DNA of 20,404 nt. Origin: Thermoplasmata archaeon (GTDB lineage Archaea > Thermoplasmatota > Thermoplasmata > Thermoplasmatales > Thermoplasmataceae). Position numbers and translations under genes: made by a program. The notes beneath the pieces were generated by a model, which had not been told where the DNA came from, did no database searches, and worked only from the letters and a program-made list of their open reading frames with translations. The stretch's first letter is position 1, and every line of letters starts with the position of its first letter. Positions 1 through 7,423 of this stretch are shown piece after piece. The stretch lies in the NCBI GenBank assembly GCA_021826835.1, contig JAKAYH010000005.1, forward strand, positions 1 through 20,404. Reading direction: 5' to 3'.

Positions 1-1080
1 TCTATAATTCTTGTATTTTCCAATATTCTTCCATCCCCATTTCAAAGAAAGTCAGGAAAAATGATCGACATATTCGGAAGAAGAAGATTCACATACATCC
101 TGCCATTTTTACTTTTTATCGTATACATTATGCTTTATTTTTCTGTACTTTTTAATTCTAACATTATACTTATCTTCGTACTGCTCACATTCACATCCTA
201 TTTAGGAAGTTTTGAATCGACTTTAAAAAATACGATTATCACTGATCTGAGTATAGAGATGGAACGCAGTAAGTATTTTTCCATTATGAGAATATGGGCC
301 AACGTAGGAATTGGGATTGGCCTGATCTGTTCCGGCATAGCATCCATTGTCTCCTATTCCCTGTTCTTTCTGGCTCCAATTATTGGATCACTGTTCCAGT
401 CCATCATGTTTCTCATCTTTTTTAAGGAATCTGGAAATGGGGGAAATTTTGCGAATGACGTGAGGCCTGGAATAAAATTAGGCAGTAAATACAAACAGAT
501 AATCACGGTATCCCTTTTGATTTCAATTTGCTTTGCAATCTCAAACCAGTATGAAACACCAGCAATGCCCCTTTATCTTTCAACCCAATGGCTTTTTAGC
601 CCGTTAGACATCACCATTTTATATTCCATTAATACTGCGGTTGTTGTATTCTTTCAGGCGAAAATAACGGCCATTGCCGCCAGGTTTACGGAATATAAGA
701 TATTCTCCTTCGGTATACTTTTCTATTCATTTTCCTTTTTCATTTTTTCAATTACAGGGAATCTTCTCTTGGTTGCATCTGCAATAGTGATACTTACAGT
801 GGGAGAAAATATGATGAGTCCTGTGTCGAGTTCCATCATATCAAAAATCGCACCGGAGGATCAGAGGGGAGAGTATTTTGGCATTAACTCCTTAATTTAT
901 GCAATTATAAGCCCGATTTCCATTTTTTTGGGAATAGGTCTCCTTCAGATATTCGGGTTCCATGAAACCTATGCCATGGATGTTCTTTCACTTCTATCAG
1001 TGATAACCTTTATATCTGCATACGTGTACTTCGGTCGCATTATAAACTCAAATGGCCATCAGGATAAATCCATTCCATGA
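1..1080 (+). CDS. MFS transporter, 5'-truncated by window edge
   Basis: Polytopic membrane protein of the major facilitator superfamily, probably a proton-linked drug or metabolite transporter; the substrate cannot be read from the sequence. The frame is open from base 1. The ATG at 61 is not the real start, because the codons before it and just after it form an MFS motif A-like loop (SGKMIDIFGRRR, the G-x-x-x-D-x-x-G-R-R pattern between helices 2 and 3). Helix 1 and most of helix 2 therefore lie upstream of the window. About ten hydrophobic segments follow, and a second motif-A-like charged loop occurs in the C-terminal half (SKIAPEDQRGEYFG). It ends 50 bases before the Nudix gene, which has its own promoter. 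The MFS assignment is fairly secure; the specificity is unknown. Confidence 0.8.
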   Translation, partial: SIILVFSNILPSPFQRKSGKMIDIFGRRRFTYILPFLLFIVYIMLYFSVLFNSNIILIFVLLTFTSYLGSFESTLKNTIITDLSIEMERSKYFSIMRIWANVGIGIGLICSGIASIVSYSLFFLAPIIGSLFQSIMFLIFFKESGNGGNFANDVRPGIKLGSKYKQIITVSLLISICFAISNQYETPAMPLYLSTQWLFSPLDITILYSINTAVVVFFQAKITAIAARFTEYKIFSFGILFYSFSFFIFSITGNLLLVASAIVILTVGENMMSPVSSSIISKIAPEDQRGEYFGINSLIYAIISPISIFLGIGLLQIFGFHETYAMDVLSLLSVITFISAYVYFGRIINSNGHQDKSIP

Positions 1081-1102
1081 AAAAAATTCAAAAAGTTCAA
1101 CA

Positions 1103-1110
1103 TTTTATAG
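1103..1110 (+). promoter_or_regulatory. TATA-like box of the Nudix gene
   Basis: TTTTATAG is centred about 25 nt before the ATG at 1131, which is the archaeal promoter distance for a leaderless transcript. Assigned by position and composition only. Confidence 0.45.
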
Positions 1111-1130
1111 GTTGAAAAAATATACATTCC

Positions 1131-1556
1131 ATGCGAAACGAAGTCAGTTCAGGAATCATTGTTTTCAAAAGAAGTGAAGAAAAAATACTTTTCTTATTTT
1201 TAAAACGGCGGGAAGGTTTTCTTGACTTCCCGAAGGGCCATGTGGAAAAGGGCGAAAATAATTCACAGGCCGCTACAAGGGAGACATTTGAAGAGGCAGG
1301 AATCAGGTGCCACATAATACCAGGTTTTGAGCAAAGCACGAAATATTATTTTAATTTCAACGGGGAAAACATCCGAAAGGACCTGATAATGTTTCTCGGA
1401 GAAGTTGAAGAGGACACAGAAATCAAGATTTCTCACGAACACATAGGTTACGAATGGTTAAGTTATGATGAGGCCATTTCCCAATTGAAATACCCCAATC
1501 AGCGCGAACTGATTACTAAGGCAATGGAGTTTATTAAAGCAATGAGGGAAAAATAA
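1131..1556 (+). CDS. Nudix hydrolase, Ap4A-hydrolase-like
   Basis: A 141-residue cytosolic Nudix pyrophosphohydrolase. The complete 23-residue Nudix box runs from G36 to I58: G36-H-V-E-K-G-E42, then R50-E51-T-F-E54-E55-A-G57-I58, with the glutamates that bind the catalytic divalent metal. The preceding FPKGHVEKGE stretch is typical of the bis(5'-nucleosyl)-tetraphosphatase (NUDT2/MutT-like) subgroup. The likely reaction is therefore asymmetric cleavage of diadenosine polyphosphates or clean-up of a related nucleotide. The length is normal for a single-domain Nudix protein. The ATG at 1131 fits a leaderless transcript from the TATA-like box at 1103. The gene converges on the next one with a 10-base gap. 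The family is certain from the box; the exact substrate is inferred. Confidence 0.88.
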   Translation: MRNEVSSGIIVFKRSEEKILFLFLKRREGFLDFPKGHVEKGENNSQAATRETFEEAGIRCHIIPGFEQSTKYYFNFNGENIRKDLIMFLGEVEEDTEIKISHEHIGYEWLSYDEAISQLKYPNQRELITKAMEFIKAMREK

Positions 1557-1566
1557 TTCAAGCTGG

Positions 1567-2160
1567 TTATACAAATGGAATAGTAGCGAGAAGGATAATC
1601 CCCATAACATAGTCAATGTAATAGGGTGGTATTCTCTCTATTACCATGGCAAGGCCTCTGGTTCCTATGTATGCCATTGCGTTTATCGACAGGATACTTA
1701 CAGCGATGAATGAAATAATGATTTCAATAATAGATATATTGCTCATTCCTAATGTTGAAAAAATGAAAGGAATCATTGCAAAATCAGGGAATATGCTCAC
1801 GATAAGTGCAGATCTTACGGTTGTGCTGTCATTCATATGGTTCTCAACTGAACGGCTTTCCTTATATCCATTCCCTATGAAATAAATGGCCACAATGGCA
1901 AGCAAAACCCTTGCAATAATGCTGAATCCGTCCTTCAGGTAAGAAATGAACAGAAGGCCAATCACGTAAGCAAATACTCCAATAAGGACAGATATGGATG
2001 AGTGCAGGAATCCCAGAAGGGTTGCAGTGGCCTGAGTCTTTGTCCCTGTATAATTGAATCTTCTTGATATGGCTGAGAGAGGCAACCAGTGATCAGGAGC
2101 TGTCATGTGAAGAATCCCGATGATGATCACTGCGATAAGGATAGGTGTAAAGGAGTTCAT
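1567..2160 (-). CDS. Ni/Co transporter-like membrane protein
   Basis: A 197-residue integral membrane protein with about six hydrophobic segments. Near the N-terminus, H18-M-T-A-P-D23-H24 gives the H-X4-D-H pattern that marks helix II of NiCoT-type nickel/cobalt permeases. A second histidine motif (GFLHSSISV, H53) lies where those permeases carry their G-H-S motif. These residues are the metal ligands in the known family, so uptake or efflux of Ni2+ or Co2+ is the best guess. At 197 residues it is shorter than classical NiCoT proteins (about 330) and closer to compact NicO/HupE-like members. The ATG at 2160 starts immediately before the first hydrophobic segment. A 17-base palindrome lies upstream at 2224-2240. 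It could instead be another small transporter family that shares the HX4DH motif. Confidence 0.6.
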   Translation of the reverse strand: MNSFTPILIAVIIIGILHMTAPDHWLPLSAISRRFNYTGTKTQATATLLGFLHSSISVLIGVFAYVIGLLFISYLKDGFSIIARVLLAIVAIYFIGNGYKESRSVENHMNDSTTVRSALIVSIFPDFAMIPFIFSTLGMSNISIIEIIISFIAVSILSINAMAYIGTRGLAMVIERIPPYYIDYVMGIILLATIPFV

Positions 2161-2223
2161 ACTTCAGGGTGATTCAACCGTTGATAATTTAATGTTTCCT
2201 TATTGCAATTTTTAAGGATTTGT

Positions 2224-2240
2224 ATATGCACAATGCATAT
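2224..2240. promoter_or_regulatory. Palindrome upstream of the Ni/Co-transporter-like gene
   Basis: ATATGCA-CAA-TGCATAT is a perfect 7-base inverted repeat with a 3-base centre, 64 bases before the ATG of the minus-strand membrane protein gene. It is a possible operator for a dimeric metal-responsive repressor. No regulator gene is adjacent. Confidence 0.3.
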
Positions 2241-2671
2241 TTTCAAAAAGAGAATGTAATGCCCAAGGATCCTTTAGAATGAAAATTGATCCTGTATGAG
2301 ATCAAATACTGCCACCTTCTGTCAATTTTCTTTCCACTTATATTCAGGCACCTCTTTTGCCTTCAGGGGTTTTCAGCTGATGAGTTTTTTAGTCTATCCC
2401 TAACCTATCATAAGATGTAAACAATGGAGATGGTAACCAGTTTACACATGGCTCTCCTGAATAAATATAGTTATAATACAATGATGATCATTTGGTCGAA
2501 ACGAACCATATGCATATCTTTTATGTTACCTATATTGGAATCATTGATAAATTGGCCTCTTAAAATATTGTTATAACGATATCGAACCATATCATGATGT
2601 AAATTGGCGGCGGCCGGAACGATGCCTCTGAGACGATGAGAGGAATAAATAGGAACGAATAATATGTTAAG

Positions 2672-2779
2672 ATGAAATGGGGGATGAATATGCCGGGCGT
2701 TGTTTCATTAAATTATGCGTATTACAGAATAAGCGTGGCCGGTTTTCTGATATATTCAAAAAATAATTTAATGGAGTAG
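2672..2779 (+). CDS. Possible 35-codon upstream ORF
   Basis: An open frame from ATG 2672 (internal ATGs at 2684 and 2690) to TAG 2777. The encoded peptide begins MKWGMNMPGVVSLNYAYYRI and has a short hydrophobic middle. A GGGGG run at 2679-2683 lies 6 bases before the ATG at 2690, which could make a 29-codon version. The stop is 9 bases before the start of the kinase gene, so the two would be translationally close. No homology is recognised. It may be a leader peptide or simply chance. Confidence 0.25.
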   Translation: MKWGMNMPGVVSLNYAYYRISVAGFLIYSKNNLME

Positions 2780-2788
2780 GAATAGAAC

Positions 2789-3667
2789 ATGGAATCCAGG
2801 GAAAATATGCTTGCATTTGCGAAGGAAGTAACGGGCAAATCCAATATTTCTGACTATCACTTTATTGAGGCTGGCTGGAATAGCGTGATACTTGTGATCA
2901 ATGGCAACATCGCCTTGAAATTTCCCCGCAGTGAAAGCAGTTCACAGAAAGTGGAGTATGAGCAAAAGATCCTTTCTATCATGGAGGGATTTCCCTTTGA
3001 AACCCCTAAGTACAGGGTGGTTGCATTTAAAAAATATAAGGTAGGGATTTATACGTTCATAGAGGGAAGGCCCCTGAGTTCAGTAAGGCGTATTGGGAAA
3101 GATCTCCTTTCAGATTTTTCAAGATTTTTTGAATACACATTCAATTTTGATCTCACAGGAATGACAGATGCCGGAATCACTGTGGTTGAACCCGAAGAAT
3201 GGATTCATAGGGAATTGAGTATGCTGGAGGAGTTCCAACATTACCTTGGAAATTATATTTATAAGGAATTTTTCCAGAAAATTTCAATGAGCATCAAAGA
3301 AATGTCAATGAATCTTTCTACTGAGGACATAGGTTTAATTCATGGAGATTTTTACAGGGAAAATATAGTGGTATCTCAGGATTGTTCAAGAATCAACGGG
3401 ATCATCGACTGGGGCGAGTCGGGATCAGGTGATCTCGCCTTTGATCTGGCTGCATTATCGGTAGATTTCCCTGAGGATCAGACACTGAGTATGATTCCCC
3501 ATAAATTTCAGGATAGGAGTCAAACATATCTTGAAAGAATCAGAATTTATAAAAAGATTGAACCACTTTACAACCTATTATTCCTGAAAAAATATAACAA
3601 AGATCAGGATTTTAAGAAGATGTCAGATGAATTCAACAATCGCCTTCAAGATGATAAATCTCCTTAG
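2789..3667 (+). CDS. APH-family phosphotransferase (aminoglycoside/choline kinase fold)
   Basis: A 292-residue cytosolic kinase of the APH (aminoglycoside phosphotransferase-like) family, which transfers the ATP gamma-phosphate to a small hydroxylated molecule. Visible landmarks are the ATP-binding lysine K44 (ALKF), the catalytic loop H185-G-D187-x4-N192, and the metal-binding aspartate D207 in IDWGESGSGD, followed by the usual DLA stretch. The length is normal for the family. The start ATG 2789 has AGGA 7 bases upstream. It is followed after 14 bases by the YgjP-like gene, so the two probably form one transcript. In archaea such proteins are usually metabolic kinases rather than resistance enzymes; the substrate is unknown. 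The leader carries a short ORF and hairpins. Confidence 0.82.
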   Translation: MESRENMLAFAKEVTGKSNISDYHFIEAGWNSVILVINGNIALKFPRSESSSQKVEYEQKILSIMEGFPFETPKYRVVAFKKYKVGIYTFIEGRPLSSVRRIGKDLLSDFSRFFEYTFNFDLTGMTDAGITVVEPEEWIHRELSMLEEFQHYLGNYIYKEFFQKISMSIKEMSMNLSTEDIGLIHGDFYRENIVVSQDCSRINGIIDWGESGSGDLAFDLAALSVDFPEDQTLSMIPHKFQDRSQTYLERIRIYKKIEPLYNLLFLKKYNKDQDFKKMSDEFNNRLQDDKSP

Positions 3668-3681
3668 CATATAGGAGAGTG

Positions 3682-4416
3682 ATGCCGGGAATGGGAAATT
3701 CGAGGGAAAAAGAGAAACATATTAACACACGGATAGATGATATAACTGCAGATGTAAATATCGTCTGGTCTAAGAGAAAAACATTGAGCCTGAAGATCAC
3801 CGGCCAGAAAAATCTCATTTTGAAAGTTCCCCTTAAGACCGGCATGGGTCAAATTGATTCCTTTCTGAAGAGAAATGAAAAATGGATCAGGGATGGGATT
3901 AAAAAGTTCATGAATAATATGGAAGCAAAGGAAGCAATAGGTTTCAATGATGGCGAGATGCACCTTTTATCCGGTAATTACTATCCAGTAAGGCTTGTAG
4001 ATTCAGGAAATTGCCTTGAGTTCAATGACGCTTTTCTGCTTCGGAAGGACTGCGTCTTCATCGGAAGGGAACTGTTCATGAATTTTTATCGTGAATCTCT
4101 CAGGAGATATATTGAAAAGAGGCTTGTGGATCTTTCAAAGGATACGGGATTAAGATTTACGTCAGTGAGGATTGGAAGCGCCCTAAAAAGATGGGGTAGT
4201 TGTACCTACGATAACAGGCTAACATTTTCATGGCTACTTGCAATGGCTCCACCCGAGTGCATTGATTATGTTATCGTGCATGAACTGGTGCATACCAGGA
4301 TACGATCACACGGCAAAACATTCTGGAACGAAGTTGAAAAATTCATCCCTGACTGGAGGCAGAAAAGGAAATGGTTGAGTGATAATTATATTTTCATGGT
4401 GGCAATCTCTCCATAA
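3682..4416 (+). CDS. YgjP/DUF45-type metallopeptidase-like protein
   Basis: A 244-residue member of the YgjP (DUF45, M48-like) family, a zincin fold whose bacterial relatives are described as metal-dependent hydrolases or UTP pyrophosphatases. The C-terminal half carries the hallmark order: R170-W-G-S-C174, then AMAPPECIDYVIVH, then H200-E201-L-V-H204 with a third histidine H210, then the FW pair of the family. The N-terminal third is the usual beta-rich extension. I chose ATG 3682 over GTG 3679 because the AGGAG at 3673-3677 would be only 1 base from the GTG but 4 from the ATG; ATG 3691 is also possible. A decayed insertion sequence begins directly after the stop codon. The family is certain; the substrate is not. 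Confidence 0.85.
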   Translation: MPGMGNSREKEKHINTRIDDITADVNIVWSKRKTLSLKITGQKNLILKVPLKTGMGQIDSFLKRNEKWIRDGIKKFMNNMEAKEAIGFNDGEMHLLSGNYYPVRLVDSGNCLEFNDAFLLRKDCVFIGRELFMNFYRESLRRYIEKRLVDLSKDTGLRFTSVRIGSALKRWGSCTYDNRLTFSWLLAMAPPECIDYVIVHELVHTRIRSHGKTFWNEVEKFIPDWRQKRKWLSDNYIFMVAISP

Positions 4417-4420
4417 CTCC

Positions 4421-4721
4421 ATGTAGCATCAGTAGTGTCGCTAGAGAAAATAAAGGGATTCTTTGCAATGCTTGATGAAATAATAAACAACAAAGAGAGA
4501 GTTGCCACAGCATAAAGGGACGGGTTGAGCAGGGTTGTTTTGAACTGTTCGTGCATCTTTTCAGGAAGTTCACAACTGAAATGGTTGTTGTCTCTGAGTT
4601 TGGCCATACCAAAAAGGATTCAGAAGAAGTTCTTGAGGACATCATATCTGTGCTTCACTGCTATTCCATGAAGATGTATTCAAAATATGAGGAAAAACCA
4701 TTAAATGGAGGCAGGACATGA
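4421..4721 (+). pseudogene. IS607-type serine recombinase (TnpA), C-terminal relic
   Basis: The C-terminal half of a small serine resolvase, with the N-terminal helix-turn-helix and the catalytic serine region absent. The piece starting near 4423 reads FAMLDEIINNKERVATA, then TAA, then RDGLSR. After a frameshift near 4530-4537 it continues as ELFVHLFRKFTTEMVVVSEF and EDIISVLHCYSMKMYSK, ending at TGA 4719-4721. The RDxLSR and E-D-I-I-S-V-L-H-C-Y-S blocks match the recombinase core and E-helix of IS607 TnpA. It is not functional. Confidence 0.68.
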
Positions 4722-5452
4722 AAGCAATCAGGACTGAACAGATATACATAAATGGTACCGATGCCACATCACATATGCGCCATCTATGGAATAATCCTTA
4801 CAATCAGGCCATTTATATTCTGAGAAACCAGTTTTTCAACAGGGAGAAGACGCTCTCATATGGAAACCCCGCAAGACAGTTAGCAGTACCGTTGGATATG
4901 GAGGATCATAACAATTTTCAGAAGATTCCCTCACAGACAGCACAGTGGTCAACAAAAAAATGAGGCAAAACCTGCAAGCCTTAAATCAATATATGTGAGA
5001 AACAGGAAATTAAAGGGCATCATGCATAAACTATCTTGGACGATCATCAAATATGTATTATCCCTTAAAATCGACACAATAACCATAGGCCATAATGAAT
5101 TATGGAAGCAGCCTGTGAACATAGGAAAGGGGAAAAACCAGAATTTCGGTCAGACACCTTTCAATATGCTGGTCGATCAGATAAAGTATGAGGGAAACGA
5201 GGCGGGAATAGGCGGGTTAATTCAGGAAGACTCATACGCGAGAAAGTGTCTGTTCCTTGATAAGGAAGATATTGATCATCATGAAGCATATACTGGCAAG
5301 AGGATCAAACAAGGAATATTCATATCAGAAGATGAAACGCTGAAACATGCAGTCTGTATTCATCTTGCAACATAATCAAAAAGGTCATCCCTGTAGCATT
5401 TGAGGATGTGATAGAAGGTACCTTTTTTAACCGCTGTATTCACGAGGTTTAA
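4718..5452 (+). pseudogene. TnpB relic with internal deletion
   Basis: The N-terminal 81 codons (4718-4963) have the archaeal TnpB opening, with MRHLWNNPYNQAIYILRNQF and QTAQW. They stop at a TGA in a run of seven A. The frame resumes about 4971 with SLKSIYVRNRKLKGIMHKLS, the RuvC-like region IDTITIGHNELWKQ, and QEDSYARKCLFLD in place of a zinc finger, and breaks again at TAA 5373. A further shifted frame (IIKKVIPVAFEDVIEG) runs to TAA 5450-5452. About 200 or more residues of the middle, including the wedge and first RuvC aspartate, are missing. The second catalytic aspartate region is scrambled. No RNA-guided nuclease activity is expected. Confidence 0.72.
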
Positions 5453-5570
5453 ACATCAAAAAGAAGATAACTTCTAAAGGTGCTCGTTAACTATGTTGAC
5501 AAAAAGCCACAACCTAATTCGATGAAATATACCGTAATGTGATCAACATAGGGGAATGTCTCATAATTAT

Positions 5571-5578
5571 TTTATATA
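5571..5578 (+). promoter_or_regulatory. TATA-like box of the small membrane protein gene
   Basis: TTTATATA lies 36-43 bases before ATG 5614, predicting a start of transcription near 5601, just before the AGGAG at 5606-5610. Confidence 0.45.
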
Positions 5579-5613
5579 GGGTAATTTTAAGAAATAATGA
5601 AAATTAGGAGATT

Positions 5614-6111
5614 ATGGCTGATGAAAATAAGATGAGTCATAATGATGCATCTGGTCAGGTTAAATGGATAGAACCAGAATATATGTCAATAATGTACATT
5701 ATTATCGGTTTTCTGCTATTGATAGTGGCACCCTATGCGATGACAATAAAATCAGGCATATGGAACGATAATGTGATGATTGTTAACACCGTATTTGGCA
5801 TAATAGTAATAATTCTTGGCGTACTGAGTTTCATGAATAATACCGACAGGAGATATGTTCTAAAGAAGGCATTCCCTGTGCTAATGCTTATTGCAGGAAT
5901 CATCACAATATTCCTGTATTCCCACTTCTACGACACAAAATGGGACGAAACCTATCATCTTTATATCGTGAATATAACAGATTCAGGGGCCTTCCACATA
6001 GCATACTACAAAGCGAGAGATCTAATTTCAGAAATGAGTTCCATAGGGGGCGTTGTGATAGTGCTAGGAGCACTCTATGAAATCCTCTACAGAAGAATGG
6101 TCAATCCATAA
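5614..6111 (+). CDS. Small four-helix membrane protein, unknown function
   Basis: A 165-residue protein that I do not recognise. A hydrophilic N-terminus of about 23 residues is followed by hydrophobic segments at roughly 25-45, 55-74, 88-103 and 140-158. Between the third and fourth lies a polar loop (about 104-138) rich in aromatic and acidic residues, containing a YDTKWDETYHLYIVN stretch. The start at 5614 is supported by AGGAG at 5606-5610 and a TATA-like box at 5571. It stands alone between the decayed IS607 element and a long non-coding region. A 7-base inverted repeat lies downstream (6180-6186 with 6200-6206). The coding call rests on the promoter, the ribosome binding site and the clean membrane topology. 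Confidence 0.75.
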   Translation: MADENKMSHNDASGQVKWIEPEYMSIMYIIIGFLLLIVAPYAMTIKSGIWNDNVMIVNTVFGIIVIILGVLSFMNNTDRRYVLKKAFPVLMLIAGIITIFLYSHFYDTKWDETYHLYIVNITDSGAFHIAYYKARDLISEMSSIGGVVIVLGALYEILYRRMVNP

Positions 6112-6435
6112 TCTTTAAGAGTAAATTTCATCTTCGCATTTTCTGTATATTTTGATGTTACGAAAACTGCATTCCTTAAATGATCTGAAAATGCCTATTA
6201 GATCATCTCTGAATATTCTACATATTAATGAAGTGGTTCCTTTAAAGACAGGTTCAAGAATAGCAGTTCTCCAGAAATTTAAAAGGGAATCACAGCCATC
6301 CTATATATGAAGAAATAATTCAGAAAAGAATGCATTACGATAAAATAAAAAATATTCAAAAGATCTAGCAAAATTATCTTTGACCGAAATTGGTATATAG
6401 TGTGATTCACACGGAAACAATAAACCTGGGGCATA
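6112..6435. other. Intergenic region with hairpin and promoter-like palindrome
   Basis: About 320 bases without a long ORF. It contains ATGATCT (6180-6186) paired with AGATCAT (6200-6206) across a 13-base loop. It also contains the TATA-like box and palindrome at 6392-6412 that precede the 31-codon ORF. Nothing else was recognised. Confidence 0.4.
6392..6412 (+). promoter_or_regulatory. TATA-like box overlapped by palindromic operator candidate
   Basis: GGTATATAG (6392-6400) is followed directly by GTGTGA-T-TCACAC (6400-6412), a perfect 6-base inverted repeat around one base. With a TATA-to-start distance of about 26, transcription would begin near 6422, 14 bases before ATG 6436. The palindrome would then cover positions about -22 to -10, where a bound repressor would block polymerase. 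Confidence 0.4.
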
Positions 6436-6531
6436 ATGATGACTGAACTTTCTGAAATAGTTGCCTCTGGATCAATATGTGAAATATCTTCACAGGCCGG
6501 ATCAACCTGTGAAAATTTTACTCAATATTGA
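6436..6531 (+). CDS. Possible 31-residue cysteine-containing small protein
   Basis: An open frame from ATG ATG (6436, 6439) to TGA 6529-6531. The peptide contains two similar blocks, GSICEISSQ and GSTCENFTQ, each with one cysteine, ten residues apart. A TATA-like box with an operator-like palindrome precedes it at the right distance, and GGGG lies just before the start. Its last 14 bases overlap, convergently, the 3' end of the HAD hydrolase gene. No homology is recognised. It could also be the 5' part of a non-coding RNA that runs antisense into the HAD gene. Confidence 0.3.
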   Translation: MMTELSEIVASGSICEISSQAGSTCENFTQY

Positions 6532-7258
6532 GAAATGGCAATCCCGCGTTGTAAAAATTCTCAATCTTTTCCATGACCTCATTGACAGGAGTGAATGACC
6601 TCAAGACATTTGGAAAATAAGGATCCTGTGGAGGTTGGTTTCTGAAATTGACCCATACTGGAACTATGGATGATTGCATTGCTCCGATTATGTCCGCCTT
6701 CCAGTTATCCCCGATCATGATTGTTTCATCCGCTGAGCATTGTGCCATCTCAAGAGCTATCTGAAAAATTTCAGGATCAGGTTTGAAGTAACCGTAATCA
6801 TAAGCAGGTACCATAAAATCAATCAGTTCAGATATTCCTGTCCTGAGCATTTTCAGCCTCTGATATTCCCCAATGTGATTGGTCACAACGCCTATTTTAT
6901 ATTTCTTACGTATCATTTTCAAGAATCGGCTGGAACCTGGTATCATCTTTCCAAACTGGATGTGAAGATACCTGATTCTCTGGTGAATCTCCCTTACCAT
7001 TTCATCCTTCAGGGGAAGGCCAACATTTTGAAGAAACATGTCAGTCCTGCGCAGATTGACATCATCCACAGGGATCTTATGCACAGTGAGCATTTCCTTC
7101 ATTCCATAATCGGTGTAATAGAACCTTGAGACAAGTTCATCAACGGGTATTGGCCTGAAGAACCTGTACTCCTTGCGCAGTTGAATGAAAACGTTCCTTA
7201 TGCCACCAAGATCATCATATATGGTGTTATCAAAATCAAACAATACTGTTTTCAGCAT
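6518..7258 (-). CDS. HAD-superfamily hydrolase (subfamily I)
   Basis: A 246-residue cytosolic phosphatase-type enzyme of the haloacid dehalogenase superfamily. All four motifs are present: the nucleophile and acid D8-F-D10-N-T, motif II threonine T126 (VVTN), motif III lysine K159 (FKPDPEIF), and motif IV G183-D184-N-W-K-A-D189. The helical cap between residues 15 and 105 places it in subfamily I, with phosphoglycolate-phosphatase-like and pyrimidine-nucleotidase-like members. The metal is probably Mg2+. The ATG at 7258 directly precedes the first beta strand, as is usual. It is divergent from the ECF operon, with 196 bases between the two starts. The substrate cannot be told from sequence. 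Confidence 0.88.
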   Translation of the reverse strand: MLKTVLFDFDNTIYDDLGGIRNVFIQLRKEYRFFRPIPVDELVSRFYYTDYGMKEMLTVHKIPVDDVNLRRTDMFLQNVGLPLKDEMVREIHQRIRYLHIQFGKMIPGSSRFLKMIRKKYKIGVVTNHIGEYQRLKMLRTGISELIDFMVPAYDYGYFKPDPEIFQIALEMAQCSADETIMIGDNWKADIIGAMQSSIVPVWVNFRNQPPQDPYFPNVLRSFTPVNEVMEKIENFYNAGLPFLNIE

Positions 7259-7415
7259 TTATATTCTAACCTCATACTTCGGAATAGGGATATTGAATCC
7301 TACAATAAAGGGGATCAATCTTTTCATTTATCATTTATCTATATTGAATATGGTGAGATCTTACCTTTATGAAAATCACATATGGCTCTTTACTGGAAAT
7401 TATGATATGTAGTAA

Positions 7416-7423
7416 ATTTATAA
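7416..7423 (+). promoter_or_regulatory. TATA-like box of the ECF transporter operon
   Basis: ATTTATAA is about 35 bases before ATG 7455, predicting a leader of roughly 9 nt. No thiamin (TPP) or cobalamin riboswitch consensus is visible in the 196-base gap. Confidence 0.4.

Larger units (their letters stand above)
2161..2788. other. Non-coding region with inverted and direct repeats
   Basis: 628 bases without a long ORF. It holds three inverted repeats: 2224-2240, 2416-2446 (TGTAAAC ... GTTTACA with an inner TGGT-A-ACCA), and the hairpin CCTCT/AGAGG at 2625-2643. It also holds two copies of AAATAT-x-GTTATAA (2463 and 2563), each followed by CGAACCATAT (2502 and 2583). A GC-rich patch at 2605-2645 contrasts with the AT-rich surroundings. 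A 35-codon ORF lies at 2672-2779. No known riboswitch consensus was recognised. Confidence 0.5.
4421..5452 (+). mobile_element. Decayed IS607-type element (recombinase + tnpB relics)
   Basis: Remains of a two-gene insertion sequence. A serine-recombinase fragment (tnpA) is followed by a tnpB fragment, joined by an ATGA overlap at 4718-4721, the gene order of IS607-family elements. Both genes carry frameshifts or stops, and the middle of tnpB is missing. The left boundary lies within a few bases of the stop codon of the YgjP-like gene; the ends themselves were not identified. Confidence 0.7.

Noticed and set aside
2594..2665. C/D box guide RNA
   Set aside because: ATGATGT and ACGATGA resemble C boxes and one CTGA is present, but the C-to-D' spacing is about 27 bases instead of about 12 and no final D box follows.
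6436..6460. C/D box RNA from ATGATGA and CTGA
   Set aside because: The boxes are adjacent with no room for a guide sequence.
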